Of a stretch of DNA of 64,000 bases, positions 8,936-15,840 are shown piece by piece. Numbering within the stretch: position 1 is the stretch's first letter; each line of letters begins with the position of its first letter. Under the pieces are notes generated by a model. That model had not been told where the DNA came from. It worked only from the letters and a program-made list of their open reading frames with translations, and ran no database searches. This DNA comes from an uncultured Acidobacteriaceae bacterium (GTDB lineage: Bacteria > Acidobacteriota > Terriglobia > Terriglobales > Acidobacteriaceae): contig CAIWFH010000058.1 in NCBI GenBank assembly GCA_903911925.1, positions 1 to 64,000 of the forward strand, in the 5' to 3' direction. Made by a program: the position numbers and the translations under genes.

Positions 8936-9015
8936 AGGATAGCGCGAAAGGGCGGGGGATAGGGAAAAGGGATTAGGGGAAAAGGAATAGGGACTAAGGG
9001 ACTAGGGACTTCGCC
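8936..9015. repeat. Low-complexity GGGA(C/T)TAGGG tract
   Basis: The gap between kbl and pabBC is made of imperfect repeats of GGGACTA and GGGATTAGGGGAAAAGG. The complementary form (CTAGTCCC/CCAGTCCC) reappears inside the molybdopterin oxidoreductase gene at 16819-16853. It resembles a degenerate mobile or slippage-prone microsatellite. No protein is encoded. Confidence 0.6.
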
Positions 9016-9025
9016 AGAACGTTCC

Positions 9026-11047
9026 TCACTCCCAGTTGATCGTGACTCGGCGGAGGCCGCGGACGGCGTTGGCCAGGAAGACAGCATCGGCCTGCCGCAG
9101 GTCCTGGATAGACAGAACCCGCTCTTCAATTTCCGGGCGGGTCTCAAGCAGGTGGCGGCGGTAGACGCCGGCAAGCAAGCCGCACTCCACCGGCGGCGTA
9201 AACCATTTGCCGTCTCTCTCAATGAAGATGTTGCTGATGGCTCCCTCGGTGACTTCGCCGCGGTCGTTGAGGAACAGCACATCGCTGAAGCCAGCTTCGG
9301 TTGCGGATTTGAAGGCCTCCGCATACAGAGGCCGGTGCGTGGTCTTGTGGAAGAGCATCGGGTCGGTGGGATCGGTGCGCTGGGATGCGATGCGCACCCG
9401 GCCGGGCTGGGCGGGAGCAGCAATGCCTGGCAGAGGTTCGTCGGCAATTTGCAAGGCTCCATCCGCATCGAGAAGGAGACGAACTTTGCGCGGAATTCCG
9501 GCCGATGGAGGTTCGTGGTCTCCCACCCTTTCCGCAAAAGGACGCGGAAAGGATGGGGCACCCGGCGGTTGTGAAACAACACCCGGATCGAGGTTGCCGA
9601 ATTTTGCGGCATAGGCCTCAATGGCTTGCTTGACGGCAGCACGGTCGCAGATGAAGTCGAAGTAGCGAGCCGAGTCTTCGAGCCGGTCGAGATGTAGCTC
9701 GATCAGCGGATAGCCGTCTTGCCACAGCATGGTTTCAATCAAAGAGAAGTTACCAGGGAAGCGCTCTCGGCGGTCGCTGAGAAACGCCGCCTTCAACTGG
9801 CACTCGCGGAACTCCTCTGCCGCCACGGAGTCGATGACGATGCCGCTGCCCACGCCCATCCTGCCCTGGCCGTTCTCCAGTTCGAGGGTGCGAATAGCCA
9901 CGTTGAAGATGGTCCGTTCCCGCGAAAAGAACCCGATGGCTCCCGTGTAGATGCCTCGCGGCTCCTCTTCCAACCCGGCCAGCAGTTGCATGGCCCGCAC
10001 TTTGGGCGCGCCGGTGACCGAGCCGCAGGGAAACAGCGCCCGGAAGATCTGCTCGAAGCCCACCTCGGGCCGCAGTTCGCCGGTGACGGTTGAGGTCATC
10101 TGCCAGAGGGTTCTGAAGCTCTCAAGGGCGAAGAGGCTCTCTACCTCAACGCTGCCAAAGCGGCACAGGCGGCCGAGGTCGTTGCGCAGCAGGTCGACAA
10201 TCATTACGTTTTCGCTGCAGTTTTTCGGGTCGTTGCGCAGCCACTCGGCGATTGCGCGGTCCTCGCGAGTCGTGCGACCGCGGGGCGCAGTTCCCTTCAT
10301 GGGCCGGGCAGTAATACGCCGTGCGTCACCGCGCTCTTCAAGCAGAAAGAACAGCTCGGGGGAGAAGCTGAGAACGTGCCGGCCCGTCTGCCAATGCAGG
10401 AAGGCGCCGTAGTCCACCGGTTGGCGCTTGCTGAGGCGCGCAAAGAGTGCCGCGGGACTGCCCGCAGCCTGCACCCGCAATGGAGCCGTAAAGTTGAGCT
10501 GGTAGACGTCGCCCGCGCGAATCCACTCGTGGATAGCTGCGATGCGTTCGGCATACTGCCGCTCAGTCAAACCAAAAACGGCGTTGAGCGGCTCTTCGGC
10601 GGACGGTTTCTCGCCCGCACCGTCTTCAAGAGGCCCAGCCAGTCCCAGAGGCTCGCCGTCAACCCAGTGCCCCAACCAGTGATTGAACAGATAGCTGCGC
10701 TGGTAGATGCCGAACCATGCCAGCGGCTGCTCCGGCCGGCGGGGACGCATTTTTGCTTTTGGCTCAAAGCAGTTGCCGCACTCGTAGGTGAAAAAACCGG
10801 CAGCGAACAGGCCCCCGGCCACGGCGCTTTCTATCTCTGCGAACAGGCCCGGTAGTTCCGAGGGCTGGTTGACTTCATAGATTCGCAGCGGCGCCGTGAA
10901 AAGCCGGCTGCCGGGCTCGTTTTCAGAGCAGGGATTGGTTTGCTTTGCGGGCGGTCTTGCATGTTCAAGCAGCACCGTCGCCGGCGCACGCTCAACAAGC
11001 GCGTACACCTCCGGTGGAAGGGGATGCCAGCGGAGTGCGCTGCTCAT
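9026..11047 (-). CDS. pabBC: Aminodeoxychorismate synthase I / aminodeoxychorismate lyase fusion
   Basis: 673 aa carrying two enzymes of p-aminobenzoate (folate) synthesis. PabB, about residues 1-410, shows the chorismate-enzyme motifs RPMKGTAPRGRT, DPKNCSENVMIVDLLRNDLG, FPCGSVTGAPKVRAM and GIYTGAIGF. PabC, about 415-673, is a fold-type IV PLP lyase with LIETMLWQDGYPLIELHLDR, the FHKTTHRPLY lysine region and DRGEVTEGAISNIF. Such fusions are known. Residues about 495-513 are an in-frame palindromic repeat insertion not expected in the family. The ATG overlaps nothing; the upstream gene's stop is 10 bases away, so cotranscription is possible. Confidence 0.92.
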   Translation of the reverse strand: MSSALRWHPLPPEVYALVERAPATVLLEHARPPAKQTNPCSENEPGSRLFTAPLRIYEVNQPSELPGLFAEIESAVAGGLFAAGFFTYECGNCFEPKAKMRPRRPEQPLAWFGIYQRSYLFNHWLGHWVDGEPLGLAGPLEDGAGEKPSAEEPLNAVFGLTERQYAERIAAIHEWIRAGDVYQLNFTAPLRVQAAGSPAALFARLSKRQPVDYGAFLHWQTGRHVLSFSPELFFLLEERGDARRITARPMKGTAPRGRTTREDRAIAEWLRNDPKNCSENVMIVDLLRNDLGRLCRFGSVEVESLFALESFRTLWQMTSTVTGELRPEVGFEQIFRALFPCGSVTGAPKVRAMQLLAGLEEEPRGIYTGAIGFFSRERTIFNVAIRTLELENGQGRMGVGSGIVIDSVAAEEFRECQLKAAFLSDRRERFPGNFSLIETMLWQDGYPLIELHLDRLEDSARYFDFICDRAAVKQAIEAYAAKFGNLDPGVVSQPPGAPSFPRPFAERVGDHEPPSAGIPRKVRLLLDADGALQIADEPLPGIAAPAQPGRVRIASQRTDPTDPMLFHKTTHRPLYAEAFKSATEAGFSDVLFLNDRGEVTEGAISNIFIERDGKWFTPPVECGLLAGVYRRHLLETRPEIEERVLSIQDLRQADAVFLANAVRGLRRVTINWE
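9510..9563 (-). repeat. Palindromic element copy 2, in frame inside pabBC
   Basis: A 54-base unit read on the minus strand. It runs from GGGTGCCCCATCC to GGGAGACCACGAACC with a 9-bp stem (CCTTTCCGC at 9527-9535 and GCGGAAAGG at 9544-9552) and a further CCCA/TGGG pairing. It translates as GAPSFPRPFAERVGDHEP within the PabC half. The copy at 55468-55521 in larC has the same length and 42 of 54 identical bases by hand alignment. Confidence 0.85.
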
Positions 11048-11057
11048 GTTTTTGAAG

Positions 11058-12026
11058 CTACTTAACGGTCAACGCCAGCGTGGTGGAGCGAGTAATCGCG
11101 GTGACGCCGTTGGTGGACTGCGCGGTTACCTTGATCACATAATTGCCGGAAGGGGTGGGTTTGTTTGCCGGCGGGCCGTGATTGAGGTAGTAGTAGCGCG
11201 GGTTGCAACCCGTTGTGCCGAGGACGGTGACCAAGCCCACCAACGCCAGCAGCGAGAGCCGGTTGAGCCAGCGGCGGCGGCCTCCGAAGGCCAGGCCGGC
11301 AAGGGTCAGCGCTCCGGGCAGCAGGAACGCCCATGCGACGGAATTGGCGTTCGAGCGGGCAGCTGGAATGGATCCCACGGCTGATCCTGCCTGGGTTTGA
11401 AACACCATCGAACTGGTGACCGGATCGACGGCGGCTTGACGGATCTCGACGCTTCCCGGGGTGAAGGTACAGGATGACTGGTCAGGGTTTCCCGAGCAGG
11501 AGAGAGTGATAAACATCGGGCCGGAAAGCCCGCTGGCGTTTACAGGTGTAATGGTGGTGATGATTGTCGAAGCCTGGCCTGCGGTGAGCGAAAGCGTGGC
11601 CGCCGCGAGGGAAACCTGAAAGTCGGGTATGCCGACATCCTGGGCATGGACCCCGGACAGGGTCGAAACAGAGGCTTTGTGGGCCGCGTCGCCCGTGTAA
11701 ACCGCACGCAGCTGGTGCTCTCCGGCAGGAAGGTCAAGAACCAGGTGGGCTTTGCCTTCATCGTTCAGCACCGTCCCGGCCATGTCCTTGCCAAAATCCC
11801 GAATGGCAATCGTTCCGGCGGCGGGATATCCGTCCTCGCCAATCACGGTAACTGCGATGTGAGCCTGGGTGCGCCCTGCCTCGTCGCGCGTCTCCGCGTC
11901 GAGCGTGGTTTGCGTTGCCAGCACGCGAGCGCTTTCCGCAGCCATTGCCAACGCAGGCATCGCCAGCGCTATTCCTAGTCCCGCAACCAACTCAAGCCGC
12001 AGACCGCGGCAGCGAATGCCTCTCAC
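11058..12026 (-). CDS. Exported Ig-like repeat protein with membrane segment
   Basis: About 322 aa. A signal peptide (LELVAGLGIALAMPALAMA) is followed by a module resembling bacterial Ig-like domain 3 (TTLDAETRDEAGRTQAHIAVTV...GEHQLRAVYTGDAAHKAS). A second beta-rich region ends in FTPGSVEI, and a hydrophobic segment (SVAWAFLLPGALTLAGLAFGGRRR) is followed by another (LSLLALVGLVTVLGTTGC). The C-terminal SGNYVIKVTAQSTNG..TTLALTV looks like the end of a beta sandwich. The role is unknown. The start is uncertain: TTG at 12041 or GTG at 12026; the GTG has GGAG 9 bases upstream. The gene ends 10 bases before pabBC. Confidence 0.65.
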   Translation of the reverse strand: MRGIRCRGLRLELVAGLGIALAMPALAMAAESARVLATQTTLDAETRDEAGRTQAHIAVTVIGEDGYPAAGTIAIRDFGKDMAGTVLNDEGKAHLVLDLPAGEHQLRAVYTGDAAHKASVSTLSGVHAQDVGIPDFQVSLAAATLSLTAGQASTIITTITPVNASGLSGPMFITLSCSGNPDQSSCTFTPGSVEIRQAAVDPVTSSMVFQTQAGSAVGSIPAARSNANSVAWAFLLPGALTLAGLAFGGRRRWLNRLSLLALVGLVTVLGTTGCNPRYYYLNHGPPANKPTPSGNYVIKVTAQSTNGVTAITRSTTLALTVK

Positions 12027-12292
12027 TTGCACCTGCTCCAAAACTCAAAATCGTGCGCCCCCGGTTCTTGGGGCATAGAAGACCATTGTATCTGGCCCAG
12101 CCGCGCCGGTGCCAACCCTGGGCTGGTGATTTGGCCTAAACGGGCATCCGCGCAAGACCTGCTTTGACAGGAAGCACAGCGGAGTGAGCAGGTTGACCGG
12201 AAGAATCCCTGGAAACGCCGGGAGTGGTATTCTTTTGGCCATCCCAACTTGTCTTCGCCATTGGAATGCCCAGAACCACGTGAGAGTGCGAC

Positions 12293-13483
12293 ATGAAGAC
12301 CTGTCCCGTATGCGATACGCCCTTTTCGGTAGAATCCGGCACTTGCACCCCAAAGGACGAAGCACCACCGATCAGGACTCACGAACCGGCAACCGGACAC
12401 GGGGCGCAGGGCAAGTCCAGAGTCCCGCGGACGTTACGCAGGAATGGCATGCGGAAGTTATTGATAGTGGCCCTTCTGTCGCCGGGCGCGGCGGCGATCG
12501 CGCAGGTAAAGGCGCCGCAAAGCGCTGCACCGATCGCCATCCAGCCGCGGGACTCTCGTCCAACCCTTCTGGTGGTGTGCGACCTACCTTGTAACTGGAA
12601 ACTTGACGGCGAAGCGAAGGGCCGGATTGAGGCCGAAGGATCGGCCAAGGCCAAGGTCGAACTCGGCGAGCACCTGGTGGTTGCCGTGACCGAGGATGGG
12701 CTGGATCAGTTCAAGGTCATCAAGGAGGTCAAATCGACTGGGCAGACCGTTCTGGACATCGAGCTGAAGCCGATACGCGACAAACGGGTCAGTGCCGCGA
12801 AGCCAGTGGAAGCCGAAACTGGGCTTCTTCTGGTGACCTGCGACCTGGCTTGCACGTGGACACTGGACGGCGAAGCAAAAGGCAGGATTGATGCCGGAGG
12901 CTCGGTGAAAGCGCAGATCGCAGCCGGCCCGCACAAGGTGGTTGCGGTTACTGAGGACGGCAAAGACACGGTCAGCACAAGCGTGGATGGCAAGGCCGGT
13001 GCGCAGACGCTGGTGAGCCTCGCACTCCAGCCGGTTCGCGATGCGCGAAACAAGAAAAGGCAGGACCAGGACAAGGGTGCGCAGGCCGCAGTGACCGGGC
13101 TGGTTTGGACTGACCCGGCAACCCAGTTGACCTGGGCCACCAAAGACAATGGCAAGAACGTGACCTGGAAGCAGGCGACAGACTACTGCCGGAGCTTGGC
13201 AGTTGCCGATCTCGCCGAGTGGCGGCTGCCGACCATCGACGAGTTAAAAACCGCGTACGAACCGACTGTTGATACTCCGGGAATCGACGAGACGGGGAGT
13301 GCGGTGCCGATGCACGTGAAGGGCAATTTGCACCTGACCGGCTGGCAATGGAGCCAATCGCAGGCCAACATTTCCGGGGAGGCGTGGGGCTTCAGCTTCG
13401 CCACCGGCAAGCGGCTCGCCGGACGCTTCACTGACAATCTAGGCAATCGCGCGCTATGCGTTCGCGGACCTGGAAGCCAGTAG
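12293..13483 (+). CDS. Protein with zinc-ribbon start, two repeat domains and DUF1566-like domain
   Basis: 396 aa if read from 12293. Residues 1-20 (MKTCPVCDTPFSVESGTCTP) look like the zinc ribbon that opens many acidobacterial proteins. A signal or anchor segment follows at 53-72 (MRKLLIVALLSPGAAAIAQV). Two roughly 75-residue copies with LLVVCDLPCNWKLDGEAKGR / LLVTCDLACTWTLDGEAKGR and a VAVTEDG strand come next; each has a CDLxC pair. The last 130 residues (GLVWTDPATQLTWATKDNG..WRLPTIDELK..ALCVRG) fit the DUF1566/Lcl C-terminal family. An ATG at 12449 with AGGAA upstream would give a plain secreted protein without the ribbon, so the start is genuinely ambiguous. Confidence 0.7.
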   Translation: MKTCPVCDTPFSVESGTCTPKDEAPPIRTHEPATGHGAQGKSRVPRTLRRNGMRKLLIVALLSPGAAAIAQVKAPQSAAPIAIQPRDSRPTLLVVCDLPCNWKLDGEAKGRIEAEGSAKAKVELGEHLVVAVTEDGLDQFKVIKEVKSTGQTVLDIELKPIRDKRVSAAKPVEAETGLLLVTCDLACTWTLDGEAKGRIDAGGSVKAQIAAGPHKVVAVTEDGKDTVSTSVDGKAGAQTLVSLALQPVRDARNKKRQDQDKGAQAAVTGLVWTDPATQLTWATKDNGKNVTWKQATDYCRSLAVADLAEWRLPTIDELKTAYEPTVDTPGIDETGSAVPMHVKGNLHLTGWQWSQSQANISGEAWGFSFATGKRLAGRFTDNLGNRALCVRGPGSQ

Positions 13484-13567
13484 CGCGGCCCTATCTTTGA
13501 GTTGCCGCCGTTTCGTCCTGTCATCCGTCAGGTGACGCCTGTTCGGCGCTCCGTGATTCCGCTTTTA

Positions 13568-14611
13568 TCACTCCGGCTTTAGCACCACTTTGATGGCCTC
13601 GCCGGATTGCAGCAGTTCCATTGCCTTGGTAAATTCGCTCAGCTTGAGCCGGTGCGTGATGGCCGGCTCAAGGTCGAGTTTTCCGGTGGCCAGCAGGGCT
13701 TCCATCTGGAACCACGTTTCGAACATCTTGCGGCCGTTGATGCCCTGCACAATGGCGCCCTTGAAGATAATGTCGCGAGCGAAGTCGATTTCAACGGGGC
13801 GCGACGGAATGCCCAGCAGCGAGGCGCGTCCGCCGGTGCGCAGCATGGCAAAGCCCTGACGCATGGCTGCCGGATGCCCCGACATCTCCAGCAACACGTC
13901 GACGCCTGTGCCGCCGGTGGCCGCGAGAATCTGCTCCTGTACGTTGTCTGTGGCCGGATCGAGTGTCAGATCGGCGCCCATGGTGGCGGCCACGCCGCGG
14001 CGGTGGGCGTTTACCTCAATAGCGAAGACCTTTGCTGCTCCGCATGCCTTGGCCACCGCGATGGAAAACAACCCGATTGCGCCGCAGCCGGTCACAGCTA
14101 CGGTCTGGGCGGCGATAGGTCCAGCCAGCACTGTGTGCACGGCATTACCCAGCGGATCAAGCAGCGAAGCCCAATCGTGCGGTACCGAGGCTGGCAGCTT
14201 CCAGATATTCGTCTCGGGGATGAGGACATAGCTCGCAAAAGCGCCGTCGGCGTCCACGCCCAGGATGCGCACATGCTGGCAGATGTGCGCCTCGCCGATG
14301 CGGCACTGCATGCATTTGCCGCAAGCCACGTGCATCTCGGCGCTTACCTTGTCGCCTTCTTTTACGGTGGTCACGCCGAGGCCTGTCTCGGCCACTACGC
14401 CGGCAAACTCATGGCCGGGAATCAGCGGCGGCTTGATGCGTCCCTGCGCCCAGGGATCCCAGTTGAAGATGTGCAGATCTGTGCCGCAGACACTGGCCGC
14501 CTGCACGCGCACCAGCACCTGGCCGGGGCCGGGCGAGGGCACTGGAACTTCGCGCAATTCGATTCCGGCTGCTGCTTGAGCTTTGACTACAGCCTGCATG
14601 GTGCTGGGCAT
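13568..14611 (-). CDS. tdh: L-threonine 3-dehydrogenase
   Basis: 347 aa zinc-dependent medium-chain dehydrogenase. The catalytic zinc region is VCGTDLHIFNWDPWAQGRI with GHEFAGVV, the structural zinc site is CGKCMQCRIGEAHIC, and the NAD-binding loop is VTGCGAIGLFSIAVAKACGA. GINGRKMFETWFQMEALL near the C-terminus is characteristic of Tdh. It oxidises L-threonine to 2-amino-3-ketobutyrate, the substrate of the kbl product encoded 4.7 kb away on the same strand. The ATG at 14611 has GAGGAGGG 9 bases upstream and a TAGACT hexamer further up. Confidence 0.93.
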   Translation of the reverse strand: MPSTMQAVVKAQAAAGIELREVPVPSPGPGQVLVRVQAASVCGTDLHIFNWDPWAQGRIKPPLIPGHEFAGVVAETGLGVTTVKEGDKVSAEMHVACGKCMQCRIGEAHICQHVRILGVDADGAFASYVLIPETNIWKLPASVPHDWASLLDPLGNAVHTVLAGPIAAQTVAVTGCGAIGLFSIAVAKACGAAKVFAIEVNAHRRGVAATMGADLTLDPATDNVQEQILAATGGTGVDVLLEMSGHPAAMRQGFAMLRTGGRASLLGIPSRPVEIDFARDIIFKGAIVQGINGRKMFETWFQMEALLATGKLDLEPAITHRLKLSEFTKAMELLQSGEAIKVVLKPE

Positions 14612-14741
14612 TCGGGCGAACCCTCCTCAAACACGAACAACTTAGTCTACAACCGCAGGCAGAGGTCAAAGCGGCTGGTTGCGGAAAACCGGTCCCACCT
14701 GGTCGGGAATCGCACTGCCTGTCTCGATGCATGGTGGCAGG

Positions 14742-15230
14742 TCATAAAAGGCCTTCATGCCAGGCGCGCACCGTGGAATGGTGCGCCGCCCACGCCTGCC
14801 ACACCGACTGTGCCCACTGCTCCACGGCTGCTTCATGCTCTGCAGGTGTTCGCGCCGCAAGAACATGCTTTACCGTCAATGCGCCGCGCTTCTCCGGAGG
14901 CATTAGCCATGGATAGTGCTTCTTTTTTGCCGTGATCTGCGGCATCACGTCATTTACCCGGTTGATGGGCCAGCCGCGCTCAAAGAACAGCAACAGCCGC
15001 GCAAGGTGAATCCCCACCGAGTTGCGCGCCTGCTGCGTGTCGATCCCGGGATGCTGCACCGCGTACGTGTCGACAGCGAGGCGGTGTAGCCGCATATAAG
15101 CCGGGTCCTGGTACTCCCGCGCCAACACCTCGCCGTAGGCGGCCCAGCAACCCGGTGACGAAAGCATATAGGCATGCGTCGGGCTAACGACCTCGGCAAA
15201 CTCGCCCCCGCAACCGCAACATTGCATCAC
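14742..15230 (-). CDS. DUF5946-like cysteine-containing protein
   Basis: 162 aa beginning MMQCCGCGGEF, a Cys-rich start that could bind metal. It is followed by SPGCWAAYGEVLAREYQDPAY, LAVDTYAVQHPG and ARLLLFFERGW. This arrangement matches what I recall of DUF5946. The function is unknown. The start is GTG 15230 or the adjacent ATG 15227; GAGGG lies about 10 bases upstream. Confidence 0.65.
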   Translation of the reverse strand: MMQCCGCGGEFAEVVSPTHAYMLSSPGCWAAYGEVLAREYQDPAYMRLHRLAVDTYAVQHPGIDTQQARNSVGIHLARLLLFFERGWPINRVNDVMPQITAKKKHYPWLMPPEKRGALTVKHVLAARTPAEHEAAVEQWAQSVWQAWAAHHSTVRAWHEGLL

Positions 15231-15383
15231 TCTTTTACCCTCGGGGCTGAACTCTCATGGCGAAAAACTGGCCGGTCCAGGGTAGGTTGTTGCGCGTATT
15301 GCCCAGAGCGTGTTTCATGAATGGCGATGGAATTCCAAGCCACGGTTCAGGGGTAAAAACCCCTGGTTTAACGAGCCCAATTC

Positions 15384-15404
15384 GGCACGACTGAAAGTCG
15401 TGCC
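15384..15404. repeat. CTGAAAG-apex hairpin
   Basis: GGCACGACT and AGTCGTGCC pair perfectly (9 bp) around GAA. It is the same hairpin style as those at 4937, 7622 and 7656, lying in the 200-base gap before the rhodanese gene end. Confidence 0.7.
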
Positions 15405-15433
15405 CTGACACAAAGTGGCTTTTGAAAGGCACC

Positions 15434-15799
15434 CTACTTACCGCTCACAATCTGTTCCGCGCGGCCATAAGAGCCTAGGTTGTAGGCGTTTCCGTAACCC
15501 AGGCCTTTCAGTTTCTTCACGGCAACGGCGCTGCGCATACCGCTCTGGCAGTGGAGCAGCAGCACCTGATTCTTCTCCTGTACGCGGCGCGGGAGGCTTG
15601 CCTCAATGCCGTCGAGCGGAAGATTGATTGCGGCCGGAAGATGGCCGGAGCTGAACTCTGCCGGCGTCCGTACATCGATTACCAATGCACCGCTCTTCAG
15701 GTGCGCCTGCGCGTCTTTCGGTGAAATCTGGCCCGGCCTCTTCAGGAAGAACAGCATCGCCAGAACGGCGAAGGCGACGATTATCGTTGTCCAATTCAT
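15434..15799 (-). CDS. Membrane-anchored rhodanese-domain protein
   Basis: 121 aa. A single N-terminal transmembrane helix (residues 3-19) is followed by a complete small rhodanese domain: LVIDVRTPAEFSSGHLPAAINLPL and the active-site loop LLHCQSGMRS with C84. It probably carries persulfide sulfur at the membrane face. The ATG is preceded at 7 bases by TAGACT (minus strand) and has no Shine-Dalgarno. It lies 41 bases downstream of the molybdopterin oxidoreductase gene on the same strand. Confidence 0.85.
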   Translation of the reverse strand: MNWTTIIVAFAVLAMLFFLKRPGQISPKDAQAHLKSGALVIDVRTPAEFSSGHLPAAINLPLDGIEASLPRRVQEKNQVLLLHCQSGMRSAVAVKKLKGLGYGNAYNLGSYGRAEQIVSGK

Positions 15800-15840
15800 A
15801 TCTATCAGTCTACCGGGCGGTTTGGTCTCTGCGCGTGTTG

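Noticed and set aside
13607..14935. 442-codon plus-strand frame opposite tdh
   Set aside because: Tdh has all zinc and NAD motifs on the other strand; this frame is its shadow.
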